Shown here piece after piece: positions 25,548 through 33,330 of a stretch of 64,000 nucleotides of DNA; positions within the stretch are counted from its first letter, which is position 1, and each line of letters opens with the position of its first letter. The notes under the pieces were generated by a model. That model saw only the letters and a list, made by a program, of their open reading frames with translations. It was not told the DNA's origin and searched no databases. Both the position numbers and the translations under genes were made by a program. The DNA is from Natronospirillum sp965602035. Its GTDB lineage: Bacteria; Pseudomonadota; Gammaproteobacteria; Pseudomonadales; Natronospirillaceae. The DNA lies in contig OZ271919.1 in NCBI GenBank assembly GCA_965602035.1, forward strand, positions 3,162,001-3,226,000, given 5' to 3'.

Positions 25548-26969
25548 ATGGCTGAAAATAAATTTTATATTGGCGGAAAATGGGTTCCGGCAATCAGTAA
25601 AGATACGATAGAGGTTATAAATCCGGCCGACGAATCAGTAGTGGCCGTTATTCCGAATGCGGGAGAGCTTGATGTGGACCAGGCCGTTATGGCCGCCCGA
25701 CAGGCTTTTCCCGAGTGGAGTCGGAGCAGCGTCGCAACGAGGTTGGACTATCTGGATGCCATCAACAGTGGCTTGCGCCGGCGCAATGACGATCTGGCTC
25801 GAGCCATCCGGCTGGAAATGGGGGCGCCGCTGGGGCTGGCGCGCGATGTTCAGGCACCCTCGGGCACGCAGCATTTCACGGAAATCCTGGAGGTACTCAG
25901 GAATCATGATTTTTCGACAACCACCCGGCGGGGCACGCTGGTCCGTCAGGAACCGGTTGGTGTCTGTGGGCTGATTTCGCCCTGGAACTGGCCCATGAAT
26001 CAGGTTGCTACCAAGGTCGCGCCCGCCATCGCAGCGGGCTGCACCATGGTGCTCAAACCCTCCGAGAATGCCCCGCTCAGTGCCGCGATTCTCGCGGAGA
26101 TCATTGATGAAGCGGGCCTGCCTCCGGGGGTGTTTAACCTGATTCAGGGCCGCGGAGCAGACATGGGTGATTTCCTCACAGCGCACCCGGACGTTGATAT
26201 GGTCTCGTTTACCGGTTCCACCCGGGCCGGCGTTGCGATCAGTCATGCAGCGGCACCCACGGTGAAGCGGGTTGCTCTGGAGCTGGGTGGCAAGTCCGCC
26301 GGCATTGTCGCCCGTGGCGTGGACCCGAACAAGCTTGCTGATGACGTAGTAGGCGCCGCCATGCTGAACAGCGGACAATCGTGCAACGCACTGACCCGGC
26401 TGCTGCTGCCTGCTGATCAGTACGATCGGTTCGCCGAAGCGATCTGCACGGCGGTTACTTCGCTCTCCGTCGGTGCGCCCGATTCCGATGTGTATATGGG
26501 GCCGGTGGCCAGCAAGGCACAGTGGGACAAGGTTCAGGGGTACATTGAACAGGGCGTTGCCGAGGGTGCCCGGTTGCTGGTCGGAGGGCCGGGCAGGCCG
26601 GAGTCATTGCCCGGCGGGTGGTATGTGCGTCCAACCGTTTTCGGCGATGTGAGCGCCGATATGCGTATTGCGCAGGACGAGATATTCGGCCCGGTACTGG
26701 TGCTCATGAAGTACGACACCGTCGACGAGGCCGTCGCTCTGGCCAATGGATCACCGTATGGGCTGTCGGGTTTTGTCTGGAGCGATGACAAGGCCGAAGC
26801 GGTCGCTATTGCGGATCGCATGCGAACCGGCATGGTCCATATCAATGGTGCCGGGCTGGATTCCGGCGCACCGTTCGGCGGGTTCAAGCAATCCGGAAAT
26901 GGCCGGGAATGGGGTGAGTATGGGCTGCATGAGTATCTGGAACTGAAATCCATATACGGCGGCGCGTGA
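25548..26969 (+). CDS. aldehyde dehydrogenase family protein
   Basis: A 473-residue enzyme with Asn147 (PWNWP), Glu245 (LELGG) and catalytic Cys279 (GQSC). The PWNWPMNQ and KSAGIVARGVD blocks place it in a broad bacterial branch of unspecified aldehyde substrate. It is divergent from the amidotransferase gene across 178 AT-rich bases, which probably hold both promoters. Its first codons are also AT-rich, unlike the rest of the gene. The stop codon touches the large inverted repeat at 26969. Confidence 0.9.
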   Translation: MAENKFYIGGKWVPAISKDTIEVINPADESVVAVIPNAGELDVDQAVMAARQAFPEWSRSSVATRLDYLDAINSGLRRRNDDLARAIRLEMGAPLGLARDVQAPSGTQHFTEILEVLRNHDFSTTTRRGTLVRQEPVGVCGLISPWNWPMNQVATKVAPAIAAGCTMVLKPSENAPLSAAILAEIIDEAGLPPGVFNLIQGRGADMGDFLTAHPDVDMVSFTGSTRAGVAISHAAAPTVKRVALELGGKSAGIVARGVDPNKLADDVVGAAMLNSGQSCNALTRLLLPADQYDRFAEAICTAVTSLSVGAPDSDVYMGPVASKAQWDKVQGYIEQGVAEGARLLVGGPGRPESLPGGWYVRPTVFGDVSADMRIAQDEIFGPVLVLMKYDTVDEAVALANGSPYGLSGFVWSDDKAEAVAIADRMRTGMVHINGAGLDSGAPFGGFKQSGNGREWGEYGLHEYLELKSIYGGA

Positions 26970-27127
26970 CCGGTTCGAATACAAGCTGTTTTGCGCGTTC
27001 GGGCTGCGTACAGTCTTGCGGCGTTAAAATTCAACTCAAGGTGCTCATTTACTACCAGTAAACTCCGCTCTTGCGTTGAATTTTGCCTTGCCAGGCCGCC
27101 GCTCACGACGCTTGTATTCGAACCGGT
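26969..27127. repeat. large nested inverted repeat (159 bp)
   Basis: Three nested arms share one centre: ACCGGTTCGAATACAAGC (26969-26986) with its exact complement at 27110-27127; AAAATTCAAC (27026-27035) with GTTGAATTTT (27075-27084); and TTTACT (27048-27053) with AGTAAA (27057-27062), plus CAAG/CTTG between the last two. The spacers are unequal (39 and 25 bases). No T run follows on either strand, so a simple terminator is unlikely. A mobile intergenic repeat or a structured RNA is more likely. It fills most of the 340-base gap before pntB together with a possible 50-residue gene. Confidence 0.85.
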
Positions 27128-27134
27128 GCCGGTG

Positions 27135-27287
27135 CTAACCGGATTTTTTCTGCGGCGCCCGGGCGCTCTTGTTGACCCGGCGTGTGTCTTTCCAGGCTGC
27201 CCAGCGAATCTGAAGGTTCTGTAGCCAGCTGATAAGCCGGTGAGCCTCACTGCGTCGGGTCAGCCAGTGTGGAATCTTCTGTGCCAT
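27135..27287 (-). CDS. possible 50-residue basic protein downstream of pntB
   Basis: A short frame starting MAQKIPHWLTRR and ending in a Lys/Arg/Pro tail. GGGAG lies 10 bases before its ATG and it follows pntB on the same strand after 22 bp. It is strongly basic and rich in Trp. No family is recognised and the frame may be chance. Confidence 0.35.
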   Translation of the reverse strand: MAQKIPHWLTRRSEAHRLISWLQNLQIRWAAWKDTRRVNKSARAPQKKSG

Positions 27288-27309
27288 AGTGCGAATTCTC
27301 CCGGGCGCT

Positions 27310-28701
27310 TCAGCGAAGCGCCTGAACCAGCTTCTGCACGCTGTCGCGGGCATCGCCGAACAGCATACGTGCCCCTTCCTTCACGAACAACGGATTCTGC
27401 ACACCGGCGTAGCCGGTTGCCATGCTACGTTTCAGAATAACACATTGGCGCGCCTTCCAGACCTCCAGCACCGGCATGCCTGCTATCGGGCTGTTCGGTT
27501 TTTCCTTCGCGTCCGGGTTGACGATGTCGTTGGCGCCGATTACCAGCACCACATCGGTCTCGGGGAAATCGTCATTGATTTCGTCCATTTCGAGCACAAT
27601 GTCGTAGGGCACATTGGCCTCGGCGAGCAGCACATTCATATGGCCGGGCAGGCGTCCGGCTACCGGGTGTATGGCAAAACGGACCTGTTTGCCCTGCTCC
27701 CGCAAATGTTCGGTCAGCTCGCTGACCGCGTTCTGGGCATTGGCTACCGCCATACCATAACCCGGAACGATGACGACCGAGTCAGCCTGTTTCAGCTGGT
27801 CCGAGAGCTCGTCGATACTGATGGCAACGACATCGCCGCCTTCACCGTCACCGGTAGCGGCGCCCCCGGAATCCGTGCCGAAGCCGCCGGCAATGACACT
27901 GATGAATGACCGGTTCATGCCCCGGCACATGATGTACGAGAGAATAGCACCGCTGGAGCCAACCAGAGCCCCCACCACAATCAGCAGGTCATTACCCAGC
28001 ATAAACCCGGCCGCTGCCGCCGCCCAGCCGGAATAACTGTTCAGCATGGAAACCACTACCGGCATGTCAGCGCCTCCGATGGCGGCAATAAGATGCACAC
28101 CGAGCAGACAGGCGATGACGGTCATGACCACTAACCAGAAGATGGTGCCGCCATCGGGTGACGCGCCGGCTACGGCCAGCAGTATGACCACGCTGACCAC
28201 GATAGCTGCAAGGTTCAGCCAATGCCGGAAGGGCAGAGTGAGCGGGTTGCCGGACAACACGCCATGCAGTTTGCCGGCTGCGACCCAGGAGCCGGTCATC
28301 GTGACAGCGCCGATAAAGATGCCGAGATAGATTTCGGCGTTGTGGATGATGCGCGATGCACCGGTATAGCTGTAATCCGGGTCCAGGTAGGTACCCCAGC
28401 CAATAAGCACGGCTGCGAGACCCACGAAGCTATGCAGCATCGCAATCAGCTGTGGCATTGAGGTCATCTGCACCCGGTGAGCCAGCACCAGGCCGATTAT
28501 CGCACCGGGTATCATGACCAGCCCGATCAGCCAGAAGTTGCCGGCGCTGACGGCAAAGAGGGTGGCAATAACGGCGATCGCCATCCCGGCAATCCCGAAC
28601 CAGTTACCGCGCCGTGCGGACTCCTGCGAACTCAGTCCGCCGAGGCTCAGAATGAACAGTATTGCGGCCAGCAAGTAGGCCATGGAAGCGGTTCCCGTCA
28701 T
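27310..28701 (-). CDS. pntB: NAD(P) transhydrogenase subunit beta
   Basis: A 463-residue inner-membrane subunit: about nine hydrophobic helices (to residue 270), then the NADP(H)-binding domain with VIVPGYGMAVANAQ and the VLVIGANDIVNPDA block. With PntA it drives NADPH formation from NADH at the expense of the proton gradient. AAGGAGG lies 7 bases before the start and the gene follows pntA by 12 bp. Confidence 0.96.
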   Translation of the reverse strand: MTGTASMAYLLAAILFILSLGGLSSQESARRGNWFGIAGMAIAVIATLFAVSAGNFWLIGLVMIPGAIIGLVLAHRVQMTSMPQLIAMLHSFVGLAAVLIGWGTYLDPDYSYTGASRIIHNAEIYLGIFIGAVTMTGSWVAAGKLHGVLSGNPLTLPFRHWLNLAAIVVSVVILLAVAGASPDGGTIFWLVVMTVIACLLGVHLIAAIGGADMPVVVSMLNSYSGWAAAAAGFMLGNDLLIVVGALVGSSGAILSYIMCRGMNRSFISVIAGGFGTDSGGAATGDGEGGDVVAISIDELSDQLKQADSVVIVPGYGMAVANAQNAVSELTEHLREQGKQVRFAIHPVAGRLPGHMNVLLAEANVPYDIVLEMDEINDDFPETDVVLVIGANDIVNPDAKEKPNSPIAGMPVLEVWKARQCVILKRSMATGYAGVQNPLFVKEGARMLFGDARDSVQKLVQALR

Positions 28702-28713
28702 GTCTGAACCTCC

Positions 28714-30306
28714 TTATTTGCGGAACATGTGAAGCATTCGGTGGGTGACATAGAACCCGCCGAATATGTTGATACTGGTCAGAAACACCGCAATCACCGC
28801 CAGCATGGTCACCAGCAGGCTGCCGGGGGTACCGACCTGCAACAGTGCGCCCAGAATGACGATGCTGCTGATGGCATTGGTCACGCTCATCAGCGGTGTG
28901 TGCAGACTGTGCTTCACATTCCAGATAACCTGCCAGCCCACGAATATGGACAGCACGAATACAAAGAAATGCTGCAGAAAATCGGGGGGTGCCACACTGC
29001 CCAGCCCCAGCAGTAACAGGCCGGCAACGACCCAGAACCCGATGACCACGGGCACCTGGTCGCGCAGACGACGACGGGGCGTTTCCGGGGCACTGGCCGT
29101 GTCGGCAGACGCAGCCGGCTCCGGCGTATCTTCAGCCGGAGGCGGCGTCTCCGGTTGCTTCGGTTGCGGCGGTGGCCAGGTAACCTTGCCCTCCCTGACA
29201 ACCGTTGCGCCCCGTTGAACCTCATCGTCCATATCAATGGTCAGCTGACCGTCTTTTTCCGGTGTCAGATCGGCCAACAGATGAAACAGGTTGGTGGCGT
29301 AGAGTTGCGATGACTGGGTCGCCAGACGACTCGGCAGATTGGTGTAGCCGATTATGGTGACACCATGACGAACCACTGCCTTGTCTGGCTGGGTCAGCTC
29401 GCAATTGCCGCCAGTGGCAGCGGCAAGGTCAACGATGACGCTGCCCTGTTTCATGGCCTCGACCATATCTTCCAGAATAAGCTTGGGTGCCGGCTTTCCG
29501 GGTATCAGTGCCGTAGTCACGATGATATCGACATCGCTGGCCTGCTCCCGGAACAGCGCCATTTCAGCATCGATAAACGCCTGGCTCATTTCCCGGGCGT
29601 AACCCCCGCTGCCGGCGCCGTCTTCTTCCATGGCCACTTCCAGGAATTCCGCACCCATGCTCTTGACCTGTTCCCGAACCTCGGGGCGGGTATCAAAGGC
29701 ACGAACCACGGCGCCCATCGCTCTGGCTGCACCGATGGCTGCGAGGCCGGCAACGCCGGCGCCGATGACCAGTACCTTGGCCGGAGGCACCTTACCGGCG
29801 GCCGTGATCTGGCCGGTAAAGAAGCGGCCGAATACATTGGATGCCTCAACAATAGCCCGATAGCCTGCGATGTTGGCCATGGAACTCAGCGCATCCATTT
29901 TCTGGGCGCGCGAGATACGGGGCACACTGTCTATCGCCAGAGCGTCGATCCGGCGACCCGCCATGTGGTCCAGCAACTCGCTGTTCTGTGCCGGTTGCAG
30001 GAAACCGATCAGTGTGCTCCCTTCCGGCAGGAGGTCCACTTCCTGTTGGCCATCAAGATCGTCACGTACCGCGGGTGCATTGACCTTAAGGAGTATATTG
30101 GCCTGCTCGTAGAGCGTTGCGGCAGAAACGACCTCGGCGCCCGCTTCACGATAGGCATCATTCGTGAATTGCGCCCCGGTGCCGGCACGGGACTCAACCA
30201 ACACCCGGTAGCCCAGAGACTGCAGTTTTGAAATGGAATCCGGGGTGGCGGCAACCCGCTTCTCCCGTCGGTCCGTCTCCTTCGGTACGCCGATTGTCAT
30301 TGGCAT
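28714..30306 (-). CDS. pntA: NAD(P) transhydrogenase subunit alpha
   Basis: A 530-residue fused alpha subunit: NAD(H)-binding domain (1-380; GAGVAGLAAIGAARAMGA is the dinucleotide loop), a Pro/Glu/Ala-rich linker of about 45 residues, then four membrane helices. In several bacteria this is split into PntAA and PntAB; here it is one chain as in E. coli. AAGGAG lies 6 bases before the start. Confidence 0.96.
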   Translation of the reverse strand: MPMTIGVPKETDRREKRVAATPDSISKLQSLGYRVLVESRAGTGAQFTNDAYREAGAEVVSAATLYEQANILLKVNAPAVRDDLDGQQEVDLLPEGSTLIGFLQPAQNSELLDHMAGRRIDALAIDSVPRISRAQKMDALSSMANIAGYRAIVEASNVFGRFFTGQITAAGKVPPAKVLVIGAGVAGLAAIGAARAMGAVVRAFDTRPEVREQVKSMGAEFLEVAMEEDGAGSGGYAREMSQAFIDAEMALFREQASDVDIIVTTALIPGKPAPKLILEDMVEAMKQGSVIVDLAAATGGNCELTQPDKAVVRHGVTIIGYTNLPSRLATQSSQLYATNLFHLLADLTPEKDGQLTIDMDDEVQRGATVVREGKVTWPPPQPKQPETPPPAEDTPEPAASADTASAPETPRRRLRDQVPVVIGFWVVAGLLLLGLGSVAPPDFLQHFFVFVLSIFVGWQVIWNVKHSLHTPLMSVTNAISSIVILGALLQVGTPGSLLVTMLAVIAVFLTSINIFGGFYVTHRMLHMFRK

Positions 30307-30444
30307 GCTGTTCTCCTTGTTTCATGGCATCGGCGGCCTGTCGGTGCTCGCCGCTACCGTGCTGTGCTCACCCCCACCAGCGTTAATGCTGCCGCGCAGG
30401 GAACGAAATCCCGCTCTTTGTTATAGGGCTATCGTTGAACCAGG

Positions 30445-30927
30445 TCAAAGTGCTGCCCGGCCCCTGGTTCCCGGCACCGGTCGATAGAATGTGTACGTGG
30501 ACGACCAGCGCTCACCCAGAGTGCGGCCTTCCCGGTCGATCAGCGACCACCAGTAACCAATGCCACCCAGAACCAGCCCCGGCAGGCTGACAGCGGCCCG
30601 CAGGGCTCCGCGTTTCCAGGTCAGAGGCCTTCCATCGCCATCCATCGCGTGGAGTCGCCAGGCCCGCATGCCCAGCGTCTGGCCACCGAATCGCCAACTG
30701 GCCAGGAAATAGCCGGCAACAATCACCCCCAGATAAAGCTGGAACAGGAGGTTGCCGGTGGCAATAGTTTCCGCGTCCGTCAACCAGACCGTGGCGCCAA
30801 GATAAGGAAATGTTAAAATAATGAGCAGCCCGGCGAGAACGATTACATCATATGCCATGGCGGCCAAACGGCGCATCAACAGGCTTAGCCGTCCGGACAG
30901 AGTGGCAGGAACATCAAGGCGATTCAT
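30445..30927 (-). CDS. RDD-family membrane protein
   Basis: A 160-residue inner-membrane protein with RDD features: an Arg near the first helix (MRRLAAMAYDVIVLAGLL) and the GQTLGMRAWRL motif after the second, with a third helix near the C-terminus. The start is taken at 30927; the frame extends much further upstream but would then cross the divergent ArsR gene. No good ribosome site is seen. Function unknown; some RDD proteins move ions. It is divergent from the BigR-like repressor, so it may be its target. Confidence 0.75.
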   Translation of the reverse strand: MNRLDVPATLSGRLSLLMRRLAAMAYDVIVLAGLLIILTFPYLGATVWLTDAETIATGNLLFQLYLGVIVAGYFLASWRFGGQTLGMRAWRLHAMDGDGRPLTWKRGALRAAVSLPGLVLGGIGYWWSLIDREGRTLGERWSSTYTFYRPVPGTRGRAAL

Positions 30928-31053
30928 AGCAGGGCAGTGTGCCGTATCGCCAACAGCCTGTAAATAATGTCCTGACGCACGCCCTGTACAAACGTGAATT
31001 ACCCGGTAAACTCGACACCTATTGTAACCTTTGGTTCGGAACAGGAAGGCAGC

Positions 31054-31380
31054 GTGGCCGACACAATTGCAACAAGAAACGACTCTATCCCGCTGAGGGA
31101 GATGGCTGAGAATGCCGGGGCAGCCGCGGCATTGCTGAAAACGCTGGGGCATGAATGCCGGCTGCTGATTCTCTGCCATCTGCTGGAGGGTGAAAAAACC
31201 GTTACCCAGCTCAATGAAAAGGTGCCGCTGAGTCAGTCGGCGCTTTCTCAGCACCTGGCACGACTGCGCCATGAAGAGCTGGTCGCGGTTCGCAAGGACG
31301 CGCAGATGGTGTATTACAGCCTGAAGAGCGAGAAAGTGATGCGGCTGATAGCGACACTGCATGAGCTGTATTGCCGCTAG
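31054..31380 (+). CDS. ArsR/SmtB-family repressor, BigR/YgaV-like
   Basis: A 108-residue winged helix-turn-helix. It has the two cysteines typical of the persulfide-sensing BigR/YgaV/SqrR group: one in RLLILCHLLEG and one at the end (LYCR). The helix VPLSQSALSQHLARLRHE binds DNA. GTG 31054 has AGGAAGG 5 bases upstream and is preferred to the GTG at 30994; a TATTGT element at 31020-31025 lies between them. Members respond to sulfane sulfur by joining the two thiols. No sulfide oxidation gene is adjacent. Confidence 0.82.
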   Translation: MADTIATRNDSIPLREMAENAGAAAALLKTLGHECRLLILCHLLEGEKTVTQLNEKVPLSQSALSQHLARLRHEELVAVRKDAQMVYYSLKSEKVMRLIATLHELYCR

Positions 31381-31444
31381 TGGATCAGGCGCTGAACCGG
31401 CCCGCCAAAAGCGTGGCACGGTTCACAGGTCTTAACGCTGTCCG

Positions 31445-31473
31445 TTGACAGCCGCAGTGCTTCTCCCTAACCT
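31445..31473 (+). promoter_or_regulatory. possible promoter of the 31540 gene
   Basis: A perfect TTGACA at 31445-31450 is followed after 17 bases by TAACCT, a weak -10. The following TGATTGAAATTTAATCA stretch is an imperfect dyad that could be an operator. Confidence 0.35.
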
Positions 31474-31539
31474 CAGGATTGATTGAAATTTAATCAGCCC
31501 GGTTCGGTATCGCGATACCAGGGAATTGAGGAGACGAGC

Positions 31540-31926
31540 GTGACTGCCAGCACTGTTACTACAGCCGACCAAGTGTGGGATCTCACCGACCTGCCCATGC
31601 TGCCGCACCGGCGGCGCCTGTCGGCGACAACGTGGCAGGTGGTATGGAATATCACCATGAGCCGTCCGGTCGACTCCCCCTACACACTCAACCGATTCGT
31701 CGGCCAGTATAATAACGAATCCCGTCATTTTGATGCGCGCGCCCGCTCAACGCGTTCGATCTGCATTGTGATCACAGCGCGTCAGGCGAATGAAGTTGAG
31801 ATGACCGAGCTCGCCTTTGCCCTGATGCGTGGCATAGAGCGACAATACGGAACGATTGAGCGAATAGAAAACCGGTCGGCGGAAGACTGGCCGATGTACC
31901 GGGACCCCGAACTGCCGGAGTTGTGA
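31540..31926 (+). CDS. hypothetical protein (128 residues)
   Basis: Not recognised. GTG 31540 is chosen because GAGGAG ends 6 bases before it. The product is soluble, Arg-rich in its middle (DARARSTRSICIVITA) and acidic at both ends, with no signal peptide. The ITARQANEVEMTELAFALMRG segment suggests a strand-helix unit. It converges on the 132-residue gene with a 9-bp gap. Confidence 0.6.
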   Translation: MTASTVTTADQVWDLTDLPMLPHRRRLSATTWQVVWNITMSRPVDSPYTLNRFVGQYNNESRHFDARARSTRSICIVITARQANEVEMTELAFALMRGIERQYGTIERIENRSAEDWPMYRDPELPEL

Positions 31927-31935
31927 GTGACGTTT

Positions 31936-32334
31936 TCAGAGCGCCGGCCCGTAGGGCAGGAACCGGTTTCTGCTGGTCGACTTGATCCAGCGCAGCAATT
32001 CACGGTCCGGCCGGCCGAAGCGTTCCCGATAATGCCGGAACGCATGAATGACGGCTGACTTCTCACCGGCGTCGCAACCCTGAAGGTGCTCTTCCGCGAG
32101 TGTGAACAGGCACATGAAGCGCTCAAGCTGTGTCTGGTCCAGTCCGGCAAGAATGTCTGCCCAGGCACTGGCCGGCAGGCCAATCCACCGCTGAATGCAC
32201 ACGACGTCCAGATCATCCAGACTGCCCAGTGATTTCGGTGAATCCCAGGCGAGTTCAAGCCACCGACTGACGCGGTCAGGGTCCGGTCTGCTGTCTGTCG
32301 GCGTGGGTACCCAGGTGCCGGCACCTTTGCTCAT
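31936..32334 (-). CDS. hypothetical protein coupled to the deacetylase gene
   Basis: A 132-residue, mostly helical soluble protein of no recognised family. Its ATG overlaps the deacetylase stop as ATGA (32331-32334) and GGAGGAAG lies in the deacetylase tail, so translation is coupled. It ends in a basic segment (SRNRFLPYGPAL). A partner role with the deacetylase is inferred from coupling only. Confidence 0.68.
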   Translation of the reverse strand: MSKGAGTWVPTPTDSRPDPDRVSRWLELAWDSPKSLGSLDDLDVVCIQRWIGLPASAWADILAGLDQTQLERFMCLFTLAEEHLQGCDAGEKSAVIHAFRHYRERFGRPDRELLRWIKSTSRNRFLPYGPAL

Positions 32335-33263
32335 ACGGCTTCCTCCGTCAATGCGCTTATGTGTGCAATCACGCTTTCTGTAACTGACGGTATATGGTAA
32401 CCGCCTTCCAGAAAACTGATAACCCGGCCCTGGGCACCACATCGATTCGCCGTTGCGCAGAGTGCGCGGGTGAGCGTGTAGTAGTCCTCCGATTCCCAGC
32501 ACAGGTCGGCCAACGGGTCCCCGCGATGGGCGTCAAAGCCGGCGGACAGTAACAGCACCTCCGGCGCGTGCTGCTCTATGGCTGGAATCCACTCATTGTG
32601 CAGCGTTTCCGAGAAATCGCCGAAGCTGGTGCCGGCCTTCAGCGGTGAGAAGAGGCAATGCGGGCTGTCGCTTACAGGCGCCGAAAACGGGTAAAACGGG
32701 TGCTGAAAAGCGCTCAGGAACAGGATATCGGGGTCATGCCTGACCAGGTCTTCCGTACCGTTTCCGTGGTGGACGTCAAAATCCACGATGGCGACACGCT
32801 GGACATGATGCGTGTGTCGCAGGTGCCTTGCGGCAATCACGATATTATTGAAAAAGCAGAAACCCATGGCACGGGAGCGGGTCGCGTGATGACCCGGCGG
32901 CCGCGTAGCGCAGAACGCTCTCGGGTAATGATGGTCCATGACGCCATCAGCTGCCTGAATACCACAGCCGGCAGAGTGCCTTGCCGCCAGCAGCGACCCC
33001 GGCCCCAGTGCCGCATCGTCACCGACATCCACTATTCCGTGTTCCGGTGCCAGACGCTGCAGTTGTTCGACATAGGCGGGCGAATGTACCGCTCTGATAT
33101 GCCGGTCGTCTGCCGGAGGCGACTCGTAGACATCCAGCTCCGACCAGAGCGGCGAACCACGTAGCGCTTCCATAATGGCGGTGAGTCGCGCCGGGCTCTC
33201 CGGGTGATCAGGTGCCATATGGTGGTCAAGGCAGGCGGGGTGGTGCAAAAATCCGGTTTTCAT
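32331..33263 (-). CDS. HDAC-family (class II-like) deacetylase
   Basis: A 310-residue zinc deacetylase of the arginase/deacetylase fold. It has RPPGHHA (the catalytic His pair), DFDVHHGNGTED (zinc ligands Asp and His) and the substrate-pocket LLSAGFDAHRGDP. It should remove acetyl groups from lysines or from small amines. The start is placed at MKTGFLHHP, the usual N-terminus of bacterial members; the longer frame reaches into the divergent gene. No strong ribosome site is visible. It is divergent from a PatZ-like acetyltransferase 67 bp away. Confidence 0.9.
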   Translation of the reverse strand: MKTGFLHHPACLDHHMAPDHPESPARLTAIMEALRGSPLWSELDVYESPPADDRHIRAVHSPAYVEQLQRLAPEHGIVDVGDDAALGPGSLLAARHSAGCGIQAADGVMDHHYPRAFCATRPPGHHATRSRAMGFCFFNNIVIAARHLRHTHHVQRVAIVDFDVHHGNGTEDLVRHDPDILFLSAFQHPFYPFSAPVSDSPHCLFSPLKAGTSFGDFSETLHNEWIPAIEQHAPEVLLLSAGFDAHRGDPLADLCWESEDYYTLTRALCATANRCGAQGRVISFLEGGYHIPSVTESVIAHISALTEEAV

Positions 33264-33330
33264 GCTGTACTGAGTGATCCGAAACAGAGAAAAGCGCGCG
33301 GAAATCGTCCTGACGGCTGGTCGACGCATC

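Noticed and set aside
26969..27127. Bidirectional rho-independent terminator
   Set aside because: No T run follows the outer or inner stems on either strand, and the spacers are too long.
30928..31419. N-terminal extension of the RDD frame
   Set aside because: It lies antisense to the ArsR-family gene and has no domain; the RDD protein begins at 30927.
31481..31497. FNR box at TGATTGAAATTTAATCA
   Set aside because: The half-sites are too far apart (eight bases instead of four).
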